From positions 1 to 51,005 of the forward strand of contig JALNQF010000298.1 in NCBI GenBank assembly GCA_028456385.1: a stretch of DNA of 51,005 nt, read 5' to 3'. This document shows positions 11,342 to 22,638 of the stretch, in pieces. Within the stretch, counting starts at the first letter, position 1; each line of letters opens with the position of its first letter. Origin of the DNA: Ophiosphaerella korrae (Eukaryota; Ascomycota; Dothideomycetes; Pleosporales; Phaeosphaeriaceae). Under the pieces are notes generated by a model that saw only the letters and a program-made list of their open reading frames with translations, made no database searches and was not told the origin of the DNA. Both the position numbers and the translations under genes were made by a program.

Positions 11342-11847
11342 CTACTTCTCCACAGGAACTGCATAAACCTCTGTGGGGATAATATCCATGTCGGCAGGAG
11401 CGCCGCCATGGGCAATAGCATTACCACCCGTATATGTGTATTTCGCACCATTCCTGTTTTTCACATCAGTTTTCTGTCTCCTAGTTGAATGGTTCAAGAG
11501 AATAACTCCTACTTTGTGAACGTATATTGGACCTTGATAATAGCGCCAATGTCGATTCCAGAATTGATCTCGTTGCTCAATACATCGCCGGGCACATCAA
11601 CACCCACTATGGCACAGGATTTGAAGTCACCCTGCACGCTAGTGCCGGTGCAGCCTGTTGCGTCAAAGGGCGGCTCACCAGTTGGACCATCCGACGCCGA
11701 AACGTTGAAGTTATAACGGCAAGTTGCTGCTGTACAGGTGCTTGTGACGCCTGTGAGATGCCACAACCACGGTGCTGAGTTGAAAGGCACAACGGCTGCG
11801 GAAGCGCTGGCTGCGAAAAACGTCAGGCTTACGACCTTGGAGAACAT
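11342..11847 (-). CDS. small secreted four-cysteine protein, effector-like
   Basis: Exons on the minus strand are 11847-11513 and 11453-11342, with a 59-bp intron (GTAGGA donor, AACAG acceptor), giving 148 residues. Residues 1-17 form a clear signal peptide (MFSKVVSLTFFAASASA). The mature part is small and beta-rich in character, with four cysteines (about 38, 43, 66 and 78), enough for two disulfides. The second exon adds NGAKYTYTGGNA and ends in VYAVPVEK, continuing the same alternating style and supporting the splice. I do not recognise a named family. Size, secretion signal and cysteines resemble the many small secreted proteins of plant-associated ascomycetes; a cell-wall or surface role is equally possible. 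Flanking sequence is AT-leaning and gene-poor. Confidence 0.75.
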
Positions 11848-12435
11848 GATGGATATTTGGTAAAGTTGCTAAGTGGCGGCAATATTGGAATTTGAGTATC
11901 GGGCCTTTGTGTGACTGGAAAGCCTTGGGTATATTTCTCCTTCGCGGACTTACCTACACCCTTTTATACACTTGTTGGTGGGGATATCCGTTGATGATAG
12001 GAACATCCATTTTCAAAGCCCGAAAACCAATAATGGACACGAGAAATAGAAGGTTTGTTCAGCCTCGAAATAGATACAAAACCTTGGTGTCTTTGCCTAT
12101 TCCATCCAGTTGGGTGCAATTTCAAGCGTACTATCACGATACATAATGCGACATGTGTAAATCATATCGTAGCACGGGTACGGCGCCGCCACAACCGTGG
12201 TGGTTAACAATCACCACAAACGGAAAGTATGATGGTCGATCCTCGTACTACTTTGTTCTTGATTGGACAAGCGTCATCATCAATGTCCATGAACAGTGTC
12301 GGGACTCGGCTCTTTCTCCACCTTTAGCAATTGCTCTTGCCACGCTAGCATTGCATCCAGAAATCGCATAGATTTATAGTGATTACGTTGGTACCTTTTG
12401 AGCACAGAGTATCATGGCTCGAGGTAGCATTTTGG
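11848..12435. other. intergenic
   Basis: Promoter side of the secreted-protein gene (minus strand) and 3' side of the Sld7-like gene. Open frames are short and without similarity. A GTGGTG/CACCAC inverted pair near 12200-12220 is the only structure noticed. Confidence 0.5.
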
Positions 12436-13840
12436 TTATACAAGACTTTTTTCGACCATGTTTGACTGTCTCCTGCTCATAGGCGACCCTGTGTATACGG
12501 GATTGTTGGGTTTCGATGTCGTCGCGCCTGATCTAGTCGTGCTGGGCATATCGAACGGACTTTCGTGACTGTCGACGATACCGGAGGCACTGGGTTGATG
12601 TTTACTTCCGGGTGTTGCCGATGGATTGGCACTCTCATCCGCCAGCAACGAGTGTGCGAGAGGATCGCTCAAGTATATTGTGAGAAGCTTTTCAACCACG
12701 TCACGCAGTCTATCAGGTTGAGCATGTAGCGGCTTCTCCGAAATATGCTTGCGCTACGCATCATATTAACTCTAAATGCATAGGGCGAGTGTAGGCATAA
12801 ACTCACAAATGCAAATGCAGCACCCTTATACGTTTGATGGTACATCATTTTGTATTCTTCGTCTTTGGCGGCGTCCTCTATGAATGTGTCTGCGCCCGTC
12901 TGTTCACTGTCCTCAAGGCGCGGAACAGCGGATGCTCTGCGTGATGAAGTTTTTTTCCGTTGCTGTAGACCATGCATGCGCATGGCCACCATGACCACGC
13001 GGGACAGTGCCTCCTTGTTTCTTGACTCTGTCGTGGGTTCTTCTGACTGTCGGGATGCGGTGACACGAGAAAGCTGACGCGAGGCTGGCTGAGAGAGAGG
13101 GCCATGGGCGGATGGTGGTCTGGCATGTCCGGCTGACGAATGAGAGTCACCTCGAGCAGCAGCAGCAGCAACGCCAATACCTCCTTTACCTCTTTGTTTT
13201 TTCTCTGCGATTGTGGCCTCTTGGAAGAGGTCGCGCCTTCTTCTGGGTGAGTGAGGGGCATGGCGAGTATCAGGACGTGCAGGCAGGAAGTAAGGGTCCC
13301 CAGTCTCGTGATGATGATTATGACAATGCTGATAGATGAGGTTGGACGAGAGGGGCAGTGCGTGCACATGTAGCTCAGGCAGGCCGGGGACTTGGGCATC
13401 AGTGTGTTCTGGCACAGGCAGCGTAATGGTGCCGTAAAAGAGGATCTCGGTGAGCTTGGGGATATGCATTTGTTCTGCTGCTGCGCTCTGTATCTGTGCT
13501 AGAATAGCCACGGGCGACTGGAAGCGGGCCAAGGTGCACCAGCCAGCAGTCTGGCTGAGCAAAAGCGAGTCAAACCATACTTCCGTTGCTGCGCATGTGG
13601 TCCATACGTCCAGACTCGGACCGGCAGCGAGATATAGGGGGATTTTGGCCGTTTCGACGGTGGTGACGAAGCGCAGCGTCGTTGAGGTAAAGGCTAAGGA
13701 CTCGCCATTCGGGGACGCGAGATTGATATCTGCAACCATCCCATTAGAACTCGCGGGTCACACATGTCAAGCTTGAGTGACCTGCCTTTGATTGCATTTC
13801 CGTCGGGGAGCACAATGTCTCCGCTCCATACTTCAGTCAT
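12436..13840 (-). CDS. Sld7-like DNA replication initiation factor
   Basis: Sld7 binds Sld3 and helps load replication factors at origins. My exons on the minus strand are 13840-13762, 13729-12807 and 12753-12436, about 439 residues. The N-terminus has VWSGDIVLPDG, and the next part has VETAKIPLYLAAGPSL followed by an aromatic/small-residue helix; this parallels the VDLAKLPLW region of yeast Sld7. The middle is disordered, Ser/Arg-rich and His-rich. The C-terminus (YHQTYKGAAFAF joined to RKHISEKPL, then DVVEKLLTIYLSDPLAH) fits the Sld7 C-terminal domain. The last intron (53 bp, GTGAGT...GTAG) is clean. The first junction is odd: the only phase-compatible reading with a nearby branch site leaves a 32-nt intron (13730-13761), so the exact join, or a small indel, is uncertain. 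Confidence 0.65.
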
Positions 13841-13936
13841 GGCAACAATGAATATAGGTAGGCGGTTCCAGAGAGACATGACACGAAATGCCTTGGCGCT
13901 AGTTACTGGCTACGCGAAATCACGTGCGCCATCCCA

Positions 13937-14332
13937 TCAACCCATCAACCCCATCATGAGCCCCCCGAGCGCAACCATGAGACTCCCATATCCCCAGTGA
14001 TTCCATTCATTCGTCCTTGCCTCCTGCTTCACCACCCAGCCATCAACCCCTGCACAAGCACCCCCTGCTACCAAGATCATGCCCGCGCTTTTTCTTGTCC
14101 CAAACCACGTGGATGCAAAGATAGCTGCAGCAATGAAGACATCTTTGGCTCCATATAATACCATAATGCGCTCCATTGTTTCCCATTCCGAACTGGATGA
14201 CGGTCCCGAGCTGAAGCCATAAAGTGTGTAGCCTACTCGAGGGTAGAGCATGTATGTCATGCCAAAACCAAGACAGACGGCGCCAAAGAAGGAGGCGAGG
14301 TAGCCCAGGGCTGGGTGGCGTGAGAGTCCCAT
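13937..14332 (-). CDS. DUF4267 small membrane protein
   Basis: A single-exon gene of 131 residues. It is strongly hydrophobic with about four membrane segments: near residues 8-25, 55-75, 80-98 and 112-130. The order of GAVCLGFGMTYML, then MVLYGAKDVFIAAAI, then a GGACAGVDG loop matches the fungal DUF4267 family, whose members are about 130 residues and of unknown biochemical role. The ATG at 14332 follows a purine-poor leader, and there is no upstream alternative in frame. It sits 96 bp upstream of the Sld7-like gene on the same strand. Confidence 0.8.
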   Translation of the reverse strand: MGLSRHPALGYLASFFGAVCLGFGMTYMLYPRVGYTLYGFSSGPSSSSEWETMERIMVLYGAKDVFIAAAIFASTWFGTRKSAGMILVAGGACAGVDGWVVKQEARTNEWNHWGYGSLMVALGGLMMGLMG

Positions 14333-14389
14333 GCAAACATTTGTGAAGTTGGAGATGGGAAGCTTTTTAGCCCGTACGTTTTATTTCCA

Positions 14390-15243
14390 CTATTTCTCTC
14401 GACCAGCTAAGCCTAGCATTATGTAATCGCGACCAACTGGCAGCCTAACCCACATCTGCCCATGCTCAGCCTGTTGGCTACCTAATACATTCTGGATTTT
14501 GGCATTACTCAGCCCAGCGATTCCCTCCTTGTCCGTTACCTCAGAACGCGCTCTTACTTGCCGCTTGCCTCCTGCTGTGCTGCTGTTGCGGTGCTCCCGC
14601 TGCGGAGTCGTACTAGCTTTCCTCCTACCATACCCCAGAAACTGAGCCCTAGCTGCCTTGAAGATTTTGTATCGTTCTTCAGAACTTCGATACCATCTTT
14701 GAATTGCTGCGAAGTCTTCGGGCGAATAATAGTTTCCAATGTATGCCCGGACGAAGTTGATGGTCATAAGACGCACCACGACATGATCCGAGGGTAAGCT
14801 CGCCCATATTTCTTTCATTTCCGTGAGGTTGATAGCAGAACTCATCATCAGTTGCGTTTCAAGGTGGAGGTGAAGTCCATCGAGCCCTGCGGCTGGTAGA
14901 TCCAACAGTAGCTATGTCTTACGTACTAAAATTGAGGTGCTGATGATGGTTGTTGTTGGAGTATGTTCTTTGATATCGCAAAGCCTGCAGCATCGAGCAT
15001 TTTGAACACGATACGCTGTAGAGTCACCATGCTAATATCGGGACAGATGTCAAGGTTGATATATAGTGTACACTGGACACCTTCAACTAACGTGGGTGTG
15101 AGATTTTTGGGACCGAGTAAGACCCACTGTGCGAGCTTAGGCGCAAAATGTAAGATAAGTCTAAGCGGAATTCGGTGTGGGAAATGCTCCATGAAACTAC
15201 GACCGTTTACACAGAAGATTACATATGGGAGGGTCGCGAACAT
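14390..15243 (-). CDS. unrecognised protein, splice or integrity uncertain
   Basis: Two adjoining minus-strand frames look like parts of one protein. The upstream part (15243-14927) has RIPLRLILHFAPKLAQWVL and ends at a stop after QQQPSSAPQF. The downstream part has INLTEMKEIWASLPSDH and NFVRAYIGNYYSPEDFAAI followed by an amphipathic WYRSSEERYKIF helix. A consistent model uses the strong GTACGT donor at 14926 and a poor GAG acceptor (exon 2 from 14840), giving 255 residues. This discards the open stretch just before it. The alternative is a frameshifted gene. The first part recalls degenerate BTB-type folds, but I cannot name a family. Basic, Ser-rich residues occupy the C-terminal third. Confidence 0.4.
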
Positions 15244-15273
15244 TATCCGGTAACGTGCTAGGTGGAAACTCAA

Positions 15274-15980
15274 GAAGGTAGCTCATTGTTGCAGATAGTG
15301 TATGGTCATTTGACAGTGATGAGAGGTAGAATGAATACCTTGAGGAAAATCAGCCCCCACGTTATAGTTTACTACCGAAGGACAGAATCTTGTAGTTTCG
15401 TGTGTTGTAGAATATATATAAGGTGCGTTTGTCACGTAAACGACAGCTAAGCTTTCACCTCTTTAAATTGGCAGAACTTGCAGAGTTTGCGCTAGCAAAC
15501 TATGATCAATATCCAGTGAAGTCACAATTCGGCTTTAAAGTGAATCACGCATCATATCCTTTCGTTGATCATAATATTGTAAATTAGCAACTCTAACGCC
15601 CTAGACACATGTAAATGCTCATGGAAAAGGCTTAAATTGAATAATTGAAGAATTTTATTTGTTTTAGATGTAATAAATAAACTTCGCACACTATATACAT
15701 TTGATGCCAGGTAATTGGTGGTGTATGGCTTAATCATTGGGTATCATCAGCAGATATGCTTCTCATTTGGACCGTCCCGCACTAGAACGCCGAAAAAGAA
15801 GCCCTTGAAAGAACGATAGCGGATGGTTACCTCCAACTCTCGGAGTCTAAGCCTTCTTGTTGCTTAAAGTCCCACTTGGCTTAGACGTGTCCTTGTTCGT
15901 GTACTATGCTCAAAGTATCTCCGAGAACAGTGACCCAAGATTGATCTGTCGTTTTCAGCTCAAAGTTACAATCCAAGCGT
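15274..15980. other. intergenic, AT-leaning
   Basis: About 0.7 kb between the unrecognised gene and the 3' end of the CDF transporter gene. It is AT-leaning around 15540-15740, has only short open frames, and shows no RNA gene that I can recognise. Confidence 0.5.
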
Positions 15981-17663
15981 TCACGCTGCTCCCTTCTTGA
16001 ATAGAAACTTGAGGGCTTGGACATGCTCCTTGATAGTGCGGCTTTGAGTGACTTCGTACAGAGGTTTGTGCTCTTCATTGATGTCGTGCTCATCTTCGTA
16101 GTCGACATGCACATATGCACGTTCGACGTCCGCAAGTCCTGATGGCAGTTAGTTTGGTTACGGATAGAAGGCGAACCCGAATACCGACCTTCAAGTTTTC
16201 GCTGCAACGTTTGACTGACATCATGAGTGATTTTCAGTGGCAGATCCTCATCCATTACAATGTCTACTTCAACATAGTAGTTCTGCCCAGCATGATAGGC
16301 TCGGCACTATATCCAATTAGTCTCGGCCCAAAATTCTTGGGCCTGGTTTGGAACACATACTGTCTCGACCTTGGTGATTCGGCAGTCGTGCGTCATAACC
16401 AAATATATCAACTTTGAGATAAACTCCTGAGGCGCAGACTTGCCAACCAATAGCCAGACATGATCAAACGCATTCGCGGCCCATGAAACAAGAATCAAAA
16501 GCCCAATCAAAATGGCTCCAATGGGATCCGCATACCAGGCCACGCGGCTACCAACGATAGACATGGCCAAGCCAAAAGCATTGACCACGATGTCGTTTCG
16601 GTGGTCAATAAAAAAAACATGTACGGCTGGGTAGCGTCGGAAGATGAAGCAGAATATGCAAAGCGAACCCTTAGAGAAAACTAGAGTAACTAGTGAGCCT
16701 TGATTTCGGTTTGGAGAGCGTGGATACTGACTGGCGATGCTCACAAAGATAATTGGAATGAGATGAAGCTCTTCGGACTCCTTAGCCCCAGCCCCAAGCG
16801 CTCGACCAGACTCAATCTACAGTGAAATTAGTCACGTGGCGGCGGGTAAAAGATCAAGAGACGATCAGCTTACAATGAGCTGGATGGCAACGGTCGTCAT
16901 CAAACAACAGAACATAATGATACCAATAGTTTCGATGCGTGTTCGCCCCACAGGATACTTGTAGACGCTTGGTCTGGCTGCCATTCTGGAAGTCACAAGC
17001 ATGACGCATGATGATACTAGATCCATAAAGGCATCTGCGGCCGTTGCGAACAGTGACAAGGATCCTGTAGAGATGGCTGCGTACATTTGAATGACAAACA
17101 AGCAGAAGTTCACGATGAATGATGCATTAACTGCAAATTTCACCTTTGGACCATTCTCCAGTTGGTCGAGAGCAGCAAGGCGTTCCTCGTCGCCGCTCTG
17201 GAGGAATTGATCAATTAGCGCATTTTGTCTTGTGTAGAAGTTCTACTTTTGGTTAGACATGATTAACACGAGGTTCCACCATGACAGCGCCATACCTTCA
17301 TATGCCTAGGCTTAGCGAGCGGATGTTCAACCTTCATCCGTTTCTGAGAGATGTCTTCTCGAAGGTGACGCTTTAGGTTAAGTGGATCAAGGCTGTTAAT
17401 GGTGGTTGCATTGTCCTTGGCGTCGAGAGCCGGGACAGTGGTGTTGGTTGACAGTTGCTCAATCGTGTCGCCTCTTTGCTGGGTGACAAGATTGGATTGG
17501 CTGGGCACGCTCTTGGGGGACGAGGGATCAGCGGTCACTGGAACGAGTGTTTGGTTGGCATCTTGGCATTGATGCTCAGCCTCGGGAATAGCTAGAGTTG
17601 AAGGTCAGAAGGAAGTACCGACAACTTGGTTTCTTGATACTGACAGCGAGATGTGGAGGACAT
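15981..17663 (-). CDS. cation diffusion facilitator, Mn2+ type
   Basis: Exports divalent metal from the cytosol into an organelle or out of the cell in exchange for protons. Seven exons on the minus strand: 17663-17645, 17591-17296, 17242-16874, 16816-16732, 16689-16361, 16306-16189 and 16138-15981, giving 457 residues. The short first exon (MSSTSR) was placed by its good ATG context and a 53-bp GTCAGT...CTCTAG intron in phase. The N-terminal 100 residues are polar and cytosolic. The membrane domain has YPVGRTRIETIG and two metal-site motifs of the DxxxD form: DAFMD (about 175-179) and DHRND (about 285-289). DxxxD at both places is the signature of Mn-transporting CDFs, as opposed to HxxxD in Zn members. 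The C-terminus (RAYHAGQNYYVEVDIVMD...VERAYVHVDYE) is the usual ferredoxin-like cytosolic domain. Its promoter region is shared with the divergent ZIP gene. Confidence 0.93.
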
Positions 17664-19328
17664 TCTGCCCGGGTGTCGTTAGAGAAGTCTTGTTGGGGGT
17701 AACGAAGATCTCTAGGATACTGTATGAAAGAGTTACGGAGATGGATGTCAGCCTGAGCACTGGGATGGCAGCGTAATAAACAACAAACACCAACGCCACC
17801 ACGGCGCCGTTCTACCTCCATGGTGCGTTTTCGCGAACACCAGAGTCATTTTGGTGTAGTTGGGGTGCTCGTTCGCAATGCTAGACTGCGAATTTGCACA
17901 ATCTTTGCGTGACGATAGTAGGTGCAGCGGAGGATGAAACCGCTAAGCATTCACGAGGTTCGCTTGCGGCGCTGGAGTAGCACCCGCCATTGGCTCGGCA
18001 AATGGTTGGTATGCTTAACCGAATCTTGATGTCCTTTACCCCTCTTGGCCGTCTGCAAGAGCGGAAGCAACTTTGAACAGCGTCGATCCCCATATGTGCG
18101 ATTACAATTATGTACAGAAGGATTGGGTTGTTTCTCCTGCGTCGAATGCCTCCACATGCAGTGTAGGATGAGAAAGCTTGTGCAGACAGGTGCCTAGATA
18201 CCAAGGGATGGTCTGGTATCGGCGGCGACAGCGAAAACGTCGCAGGTCTGGCCGCCAAGCGCCCGAGTCTACCTAGATATGTTTCCCTTTCTCTACCATC
18301 TAATTATACGCCATGTGAACAGTACCTAACTATTTCTAACTATTTCTGCCGCTCCATGATTTACAGAGGCAGCAAATGCTGGCGAAGTGATCGACCGAGC
18401 CTTAGGCATAGCCGCATAGGTACCTGTCTGCATCCTCCCACATGTTTCAAGCACCATTCCAGGACCGGCAGCATGCGAAGTGGTACAGTTTGTCGGCGGG
18501 CACCATGATCTGCCCGTGCTCGGTTTCAAAACTCCCCTTCTCGGACTCAGCCAAGCAACATCCCATCGGCTTTAGGCTGACCGCCTTGGCATCTCATCTT
18601 CAACTAGGGGGCGCCTCATCTCATTGGCCCATTTAATTTGTGTTCCTCGGCTCTCGAACTCTAAGTGCACCAGACGTGCTCTCCACTGTCTCGTTACAAT
18701 GCTTCGCGCCTACACACTGCGTAACCCGTCCCACCCCCGGCAAACGACACTTGAGCCGCATCACAACCCACCCCTTCCGACAATGCCAAGCGCTTGTTCT
18801 CTTGCCAGCTGTCTGCCATTGGACTTGGAATCCTCGGCGGCCCATTGCTCTACTTGGAGCCTTGCCGCCTGATAGTCATGCTGCTTCTGGAACCAGCAAG
18901 CTGAAGGCACAAGCTCTACTGGTCAGTCCTGGCATCGTCTGAACCTCCGCGTTCTCATGTGTGAAGCACCTGTCCAAGACTGGAATCTGCAGCTTGGACC
19001 ACTGTAACTCACCGTCGGCTCCACCCTTTATGTTCTGAAGACATGGGCGATCATCTCGACACGGCTAGCCCGGTCTAGGGTTACCAATCTTAAGTATAGT
19101 ACATAACCCACTGGTGCCGAGCCTTCTACTCACCACCTTCAACCTTGGGTTCTTTGACTTCAACTGCTCTCTGGGAGACGTTTGTTTCTTGTTTCCTTCT
19201 TTTCCCTTTCTTTCATTCTTTTCTCTTCGTTCGTCCATCGTCGCCGGCGACGAAGCTGCTAGTAAGCTTGGGTAGAGATCTGGAATACTCTTCCCTGGAC
19301 ACCCTTCCCACGATTTTATTTCTTCAAC
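17664..19328. promoter_or_regulatory. shared intergenic region of divergent CDF and ZIP genes
   Basis: 1.66 kb separates the start codons of two metal transporters transcribed outward, so it must hold both promoters and leaders. It contains minus-strand open frames (for example 17881-18258) but they lack ATG starts or family similarity. Near 19135-19146 there are two ACCTT-like half-sites in tandem, but not the palindromic ACCTTNAAGGT zinc element. No specific operator can be claimed. Confidence 0.55.
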
Positions 19329-20763
19329 ATGTCCGCGATGGAAAAACCCGTGTGTGGTAGCGAGGCCGATGGGGCCGAGTACGACTTCCCTCTCCACGTG
19401 GCCGCAGTTTGTAAGTCGTTTCGGCCCACAGTGCCTGATGTCAATTAACACAACAACAGTCATTGTCTTCTTCGCCTCTATCGGTGGTTGCGGCTTTCCA
19501 GTTGTCGCAAAGAAAGTCAAGTGGATGAAGATCCCCCCCAAGCTTTTCTTCTTCTGCAAGCATTTCGGTACTGGTGTACTTATTGCGACTGCGTTCGTCC
19601 ATGTTAGTACTATCTCTACATTACTTCTACCCCTAGGAATTGTGCCTAACATACACAGCTCCTTCCTACTGCCTTCGCTTCCCTCAACGATCCATGCCTA
19701 CCTGAACTCTTCACCGACAAGTATCCGGCTATGCCTGGTGTAATCATGATGGGCGCCCTATTCATTCTCTTTGTCGTCGAAATGTGGCTGAATGCGAAGA
19801 CTGGAGGTCACAGCCATGGCAGCGCAACAGGCGAAGAATTTGCTGGAGGATCGCCACCAGCAGGCATCCAAGCTGCTTTCAATAACCCTATCCGTCGTGT
19901 GGACAGCTACGACTCTCAGAAGACAATGTTGGCCATGCGCGATGACAAACGAGGATGGCATGAACAAACCTATCCTGCTGACAACTTTCCATTCCCCATG
20001 GGCAAGAGCGCCAGCGAGGAATTGGAGGCCAAATCCGAAATGCCGCCTTGGTTTATCGTCTTTTATGAGCAATATGTACGGCAGCGGGACGAGATGCTGA
20101 CTATGATGAACCGTGCAATGCCCAATCTTCAAAACTACCAGCAACAACAACCCTCACGCGCGCACGAAGCAGGAGAGGTTTCTTATTTCGACGACGATGT
20201 CGAGAAAGCTGTCGATCCCATGGTCCTGAAGAAACAATCTATGCAGATTACCCTCATCGAGGGCGGTATTCTGTTCCATTCCGTCTTCGTCGGTATGACC
20301 ATTTCGATCACCGCAGAAGGATTCATAATCCTATTAATTGCCATTGTCTTCCATCAAATGTTTGAGGGTCTCGGTCTTGGATCTCGTATCGCCGCTGTAC
20401 CTTACCCGTCAAACAGCTGGAAACCCTGGGTGCTTGTGGTTGCTTTCGGTACTACCGCTCCCATTGGTCAGGCTATTGGGCTCCTCACGCGTGGCTCATA
20501 TGATCCTAACTCGGCTTTCGGCTTGATCATCGTTGGCATATTCAATGCTATTTCATCTGGTCTCCTGATCTACGCTGCCCTTGTGGACCTGCTAGCTGAA
20601 GATTTCTTATCAGAAGAGGCCCAGCATACATTGAAGGGCAAGGACAAGACTCTAGCATTCTGTTACGTCCTCATGGGCGCTGGTAAGCTCTCCGATAGCA
20701 CTATTATAACCATTTTACTGATTAAAACTAGCTGGTATGTCAATTGTTGGAGCTTTTGCTTAA
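19329..20763 (+). CDS. ZIP family zinc/iron transporter
   Basis: Imports Zn2+ (or Fe2+) into the cytosol. Exons 19329-19410, 19460-19602, 19659-20682 and 20732-20763 give 426 residues; all phases match, and the last exon adds only GMSIVGAFA. Early helices include FGTGVLIATAFVHLLPTAF. The metal path is marked by FHSVFVGMTIS (about 281-291) and HQMFEGLGLGSR (about 307-318), the classic helix 4 and 5 motifs. The loop between helices 3 and 4 (about 120-270) is long, with only one small His cluster (GGHSHG) and an acidic FDDD patch. The overall plan matches fungal Zrt-type plasma-membrane transporters. Context with a CDF gene suggests a metal-homeostasis pair. Confidence 0.93.
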
Positions 20764-22638
20764 CCATGGCTATATTTCATCTATGTATAGCCCTCTCCTT
20801 GACGCTTTGTCATGGTTAATGCGTAGTCGTGCGCTCGTCTCAGACCACTCGCCAAGCGAAAGCTCTCTCCATCTTGCATGGGCCACATTATACTCTCTAG
20901 CATAATGGTGTTTGTCACGCTAGATTCGCATCGACCCTTCTCGTCTGTTAGGGACGATGTTACGTCACGGTCGTTGCATGATTATGGAACGTGGTTACTT
21001 TGTCTCTTGGAGTTAAACTTGAATACATCTCAGAAATTGGGGCGACCAGTCTTTCTTTTAATGTGGTTATTTTAGTGGATAATCACATGTATTCCGTTGC
21101 CTATCAACTGTTATACTCATAGACCACTCGCTCTTATGCTGAGTTAGATCATGGGCTTTCCACAGTGTGGACTTCAATAACTTCACATGAGTAGATAGTA
21201 ATGCCTTTTTGACGTTGAACTCACTCCAGGTACTGATGCTATCGTCTCTAGCCTCCTCGTGAAGCCCACCAAGCCGATTAGGCTACCAGGCTATTGCCTA
21301 GCCTCCCTGGGCGGTGACTGTCAAGATCCTCATATGTGCGAATAAAACAAGACACCATGTACACGGCTTTGATTGTGCCAATACAGCAAGCACAGAAATA
21401 TGGCACCAGAGGATCTGCCTAGGAAAAAGCGTTGGAAAGTACTGAGCCAGAGGTTCCTTCGTTATGGAGTAGGAGTTCAGAGGTTCCTTTAGGGGACCAA
21501 GATTTCAAGAGAGCTTCGCTGTGGAGTGGAAAACGTGCTTTTGGGCGCTACTCTTGTTATTCCCATTGTCGAGTCCACTGCGACCTCTTTATACCTTTCA
21601 TCACCTATTTTCTACGTTGCTGCACCTTCAGCTTGTGCAGCCGCTTTACCGTCCCATCAACGGAATCCACTCTTGCCGGTACTCAAACTGTACTCTCACA
21701 CATCTTGACCCAGCCAAGATGCATGTGCATTAACAATCTTTGTCATGCTGTGGGATTTCCAGACTTGGATATACGTTGGCATTCGGAGCAACACAAATTT
21801 ACCCACTGTGTGACGTTTTGAATATGCTTGGCTGGAGTTGATCAGAACAGTACTGGGTTTCGATGGTTGTTGATCTGTCGGAAGTGCAGGCGGGTGAAAC
21901 ATGGTCTCGGCCCGTTTTGAGGAGGATCGTGTTTCAGGTGTGAGGCTGAAGCCGTCGCTGAATGGCTTGGCGAAAAAAAAGAAGAACCCCGGTTTTGTAG
22001 GTAAAGCTAGCTTGTCGCCGGCAAATGTAGAGGCACCTTTCTACTTCTCAGTACAACTTCCTTGGCAAACAAATAGTCATGCTTCAGTAAGATAGATAAT
22101 CTACTGGAAAGTGTTGTTCTGGGAATCACAACCGAATTTCCTTACACTGAACTCAAAATAGCCATATTCAACATTGTCAAAGTCACTCCGCCCATTAGTG
22201 TCTACCATTGTAGATCCTAGTATTATTATATGCTTGCAGATTACGCCTCTATTGGCCTGGCTACACATGTACCTTGGTCGATCTAATAGGTTTGGAAAGG
22301 AGGCTCCGGTGTTGTACGAGATAGGGCAATTGATCTTAGGGGGCGTCCAAGGTAAGTAGGAAAATGGGCTTCGAACACCTTTCACTGTGAGACACAGTAA
22401 GATAAAGTGTTTGATGCCCGGTCAATGGCAAATCAGTAGGCGCCAAGATTGTAGTTGCTGGCTTATCGTGGACAGCGGAAGTGATACCTACGCATGCGAC
22501 AGTAGGCACCTGATCGAAAATTGTCCAGTTGTAAAAGATAAATTACAATAACATTTAATGGGCGCACTACCTACCACCTCCTTTTTAGGAAGAAATGTGC
22601 CTGGTGTATCTAAAGCGCACCTGATGGAAGAGCGGGTC
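20764..22638. other. intergenic
   Basis: About 1.9 kb with no supportable gene. Frames such as 21432-21821 and 22101-22385 lack similarity and partner exons. A direct repeat of AGAGGTTCCTT occurs near 21450 and 21480. The right part is the presumed promoter of the Zn2Cys6 regulator. Confidence 0.5.

Noticed and set aside
17881..18258. 125-codon minus-strand frame upstream of the CDF gene
   Set aside because: The frame has no ATG at its start, no good splice link to the hydrophobic frame at 17605-17802 and no family; it more likely belongs to the promoter or leader region.
19135..19146. Possible zinc-responsive element near the ZIP gene
   Set aside because: ACCTTCAACCTT has two half-sites in direct orientation, not the palindromic ACCTTNAAGGT bound by Zap1-type factors.
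21432..21821. 130-codon plus-strand frame between ZIP and the regulator
   Set aside because: Cys- and aromatic-rich chance frame without domain, start context or splice partners; a competing frame in the same DNA is equally open.
22101..22385. 94-codon minus-strand frame
   Set aside because: No recognisable family and no continuation through splicing in either direction.
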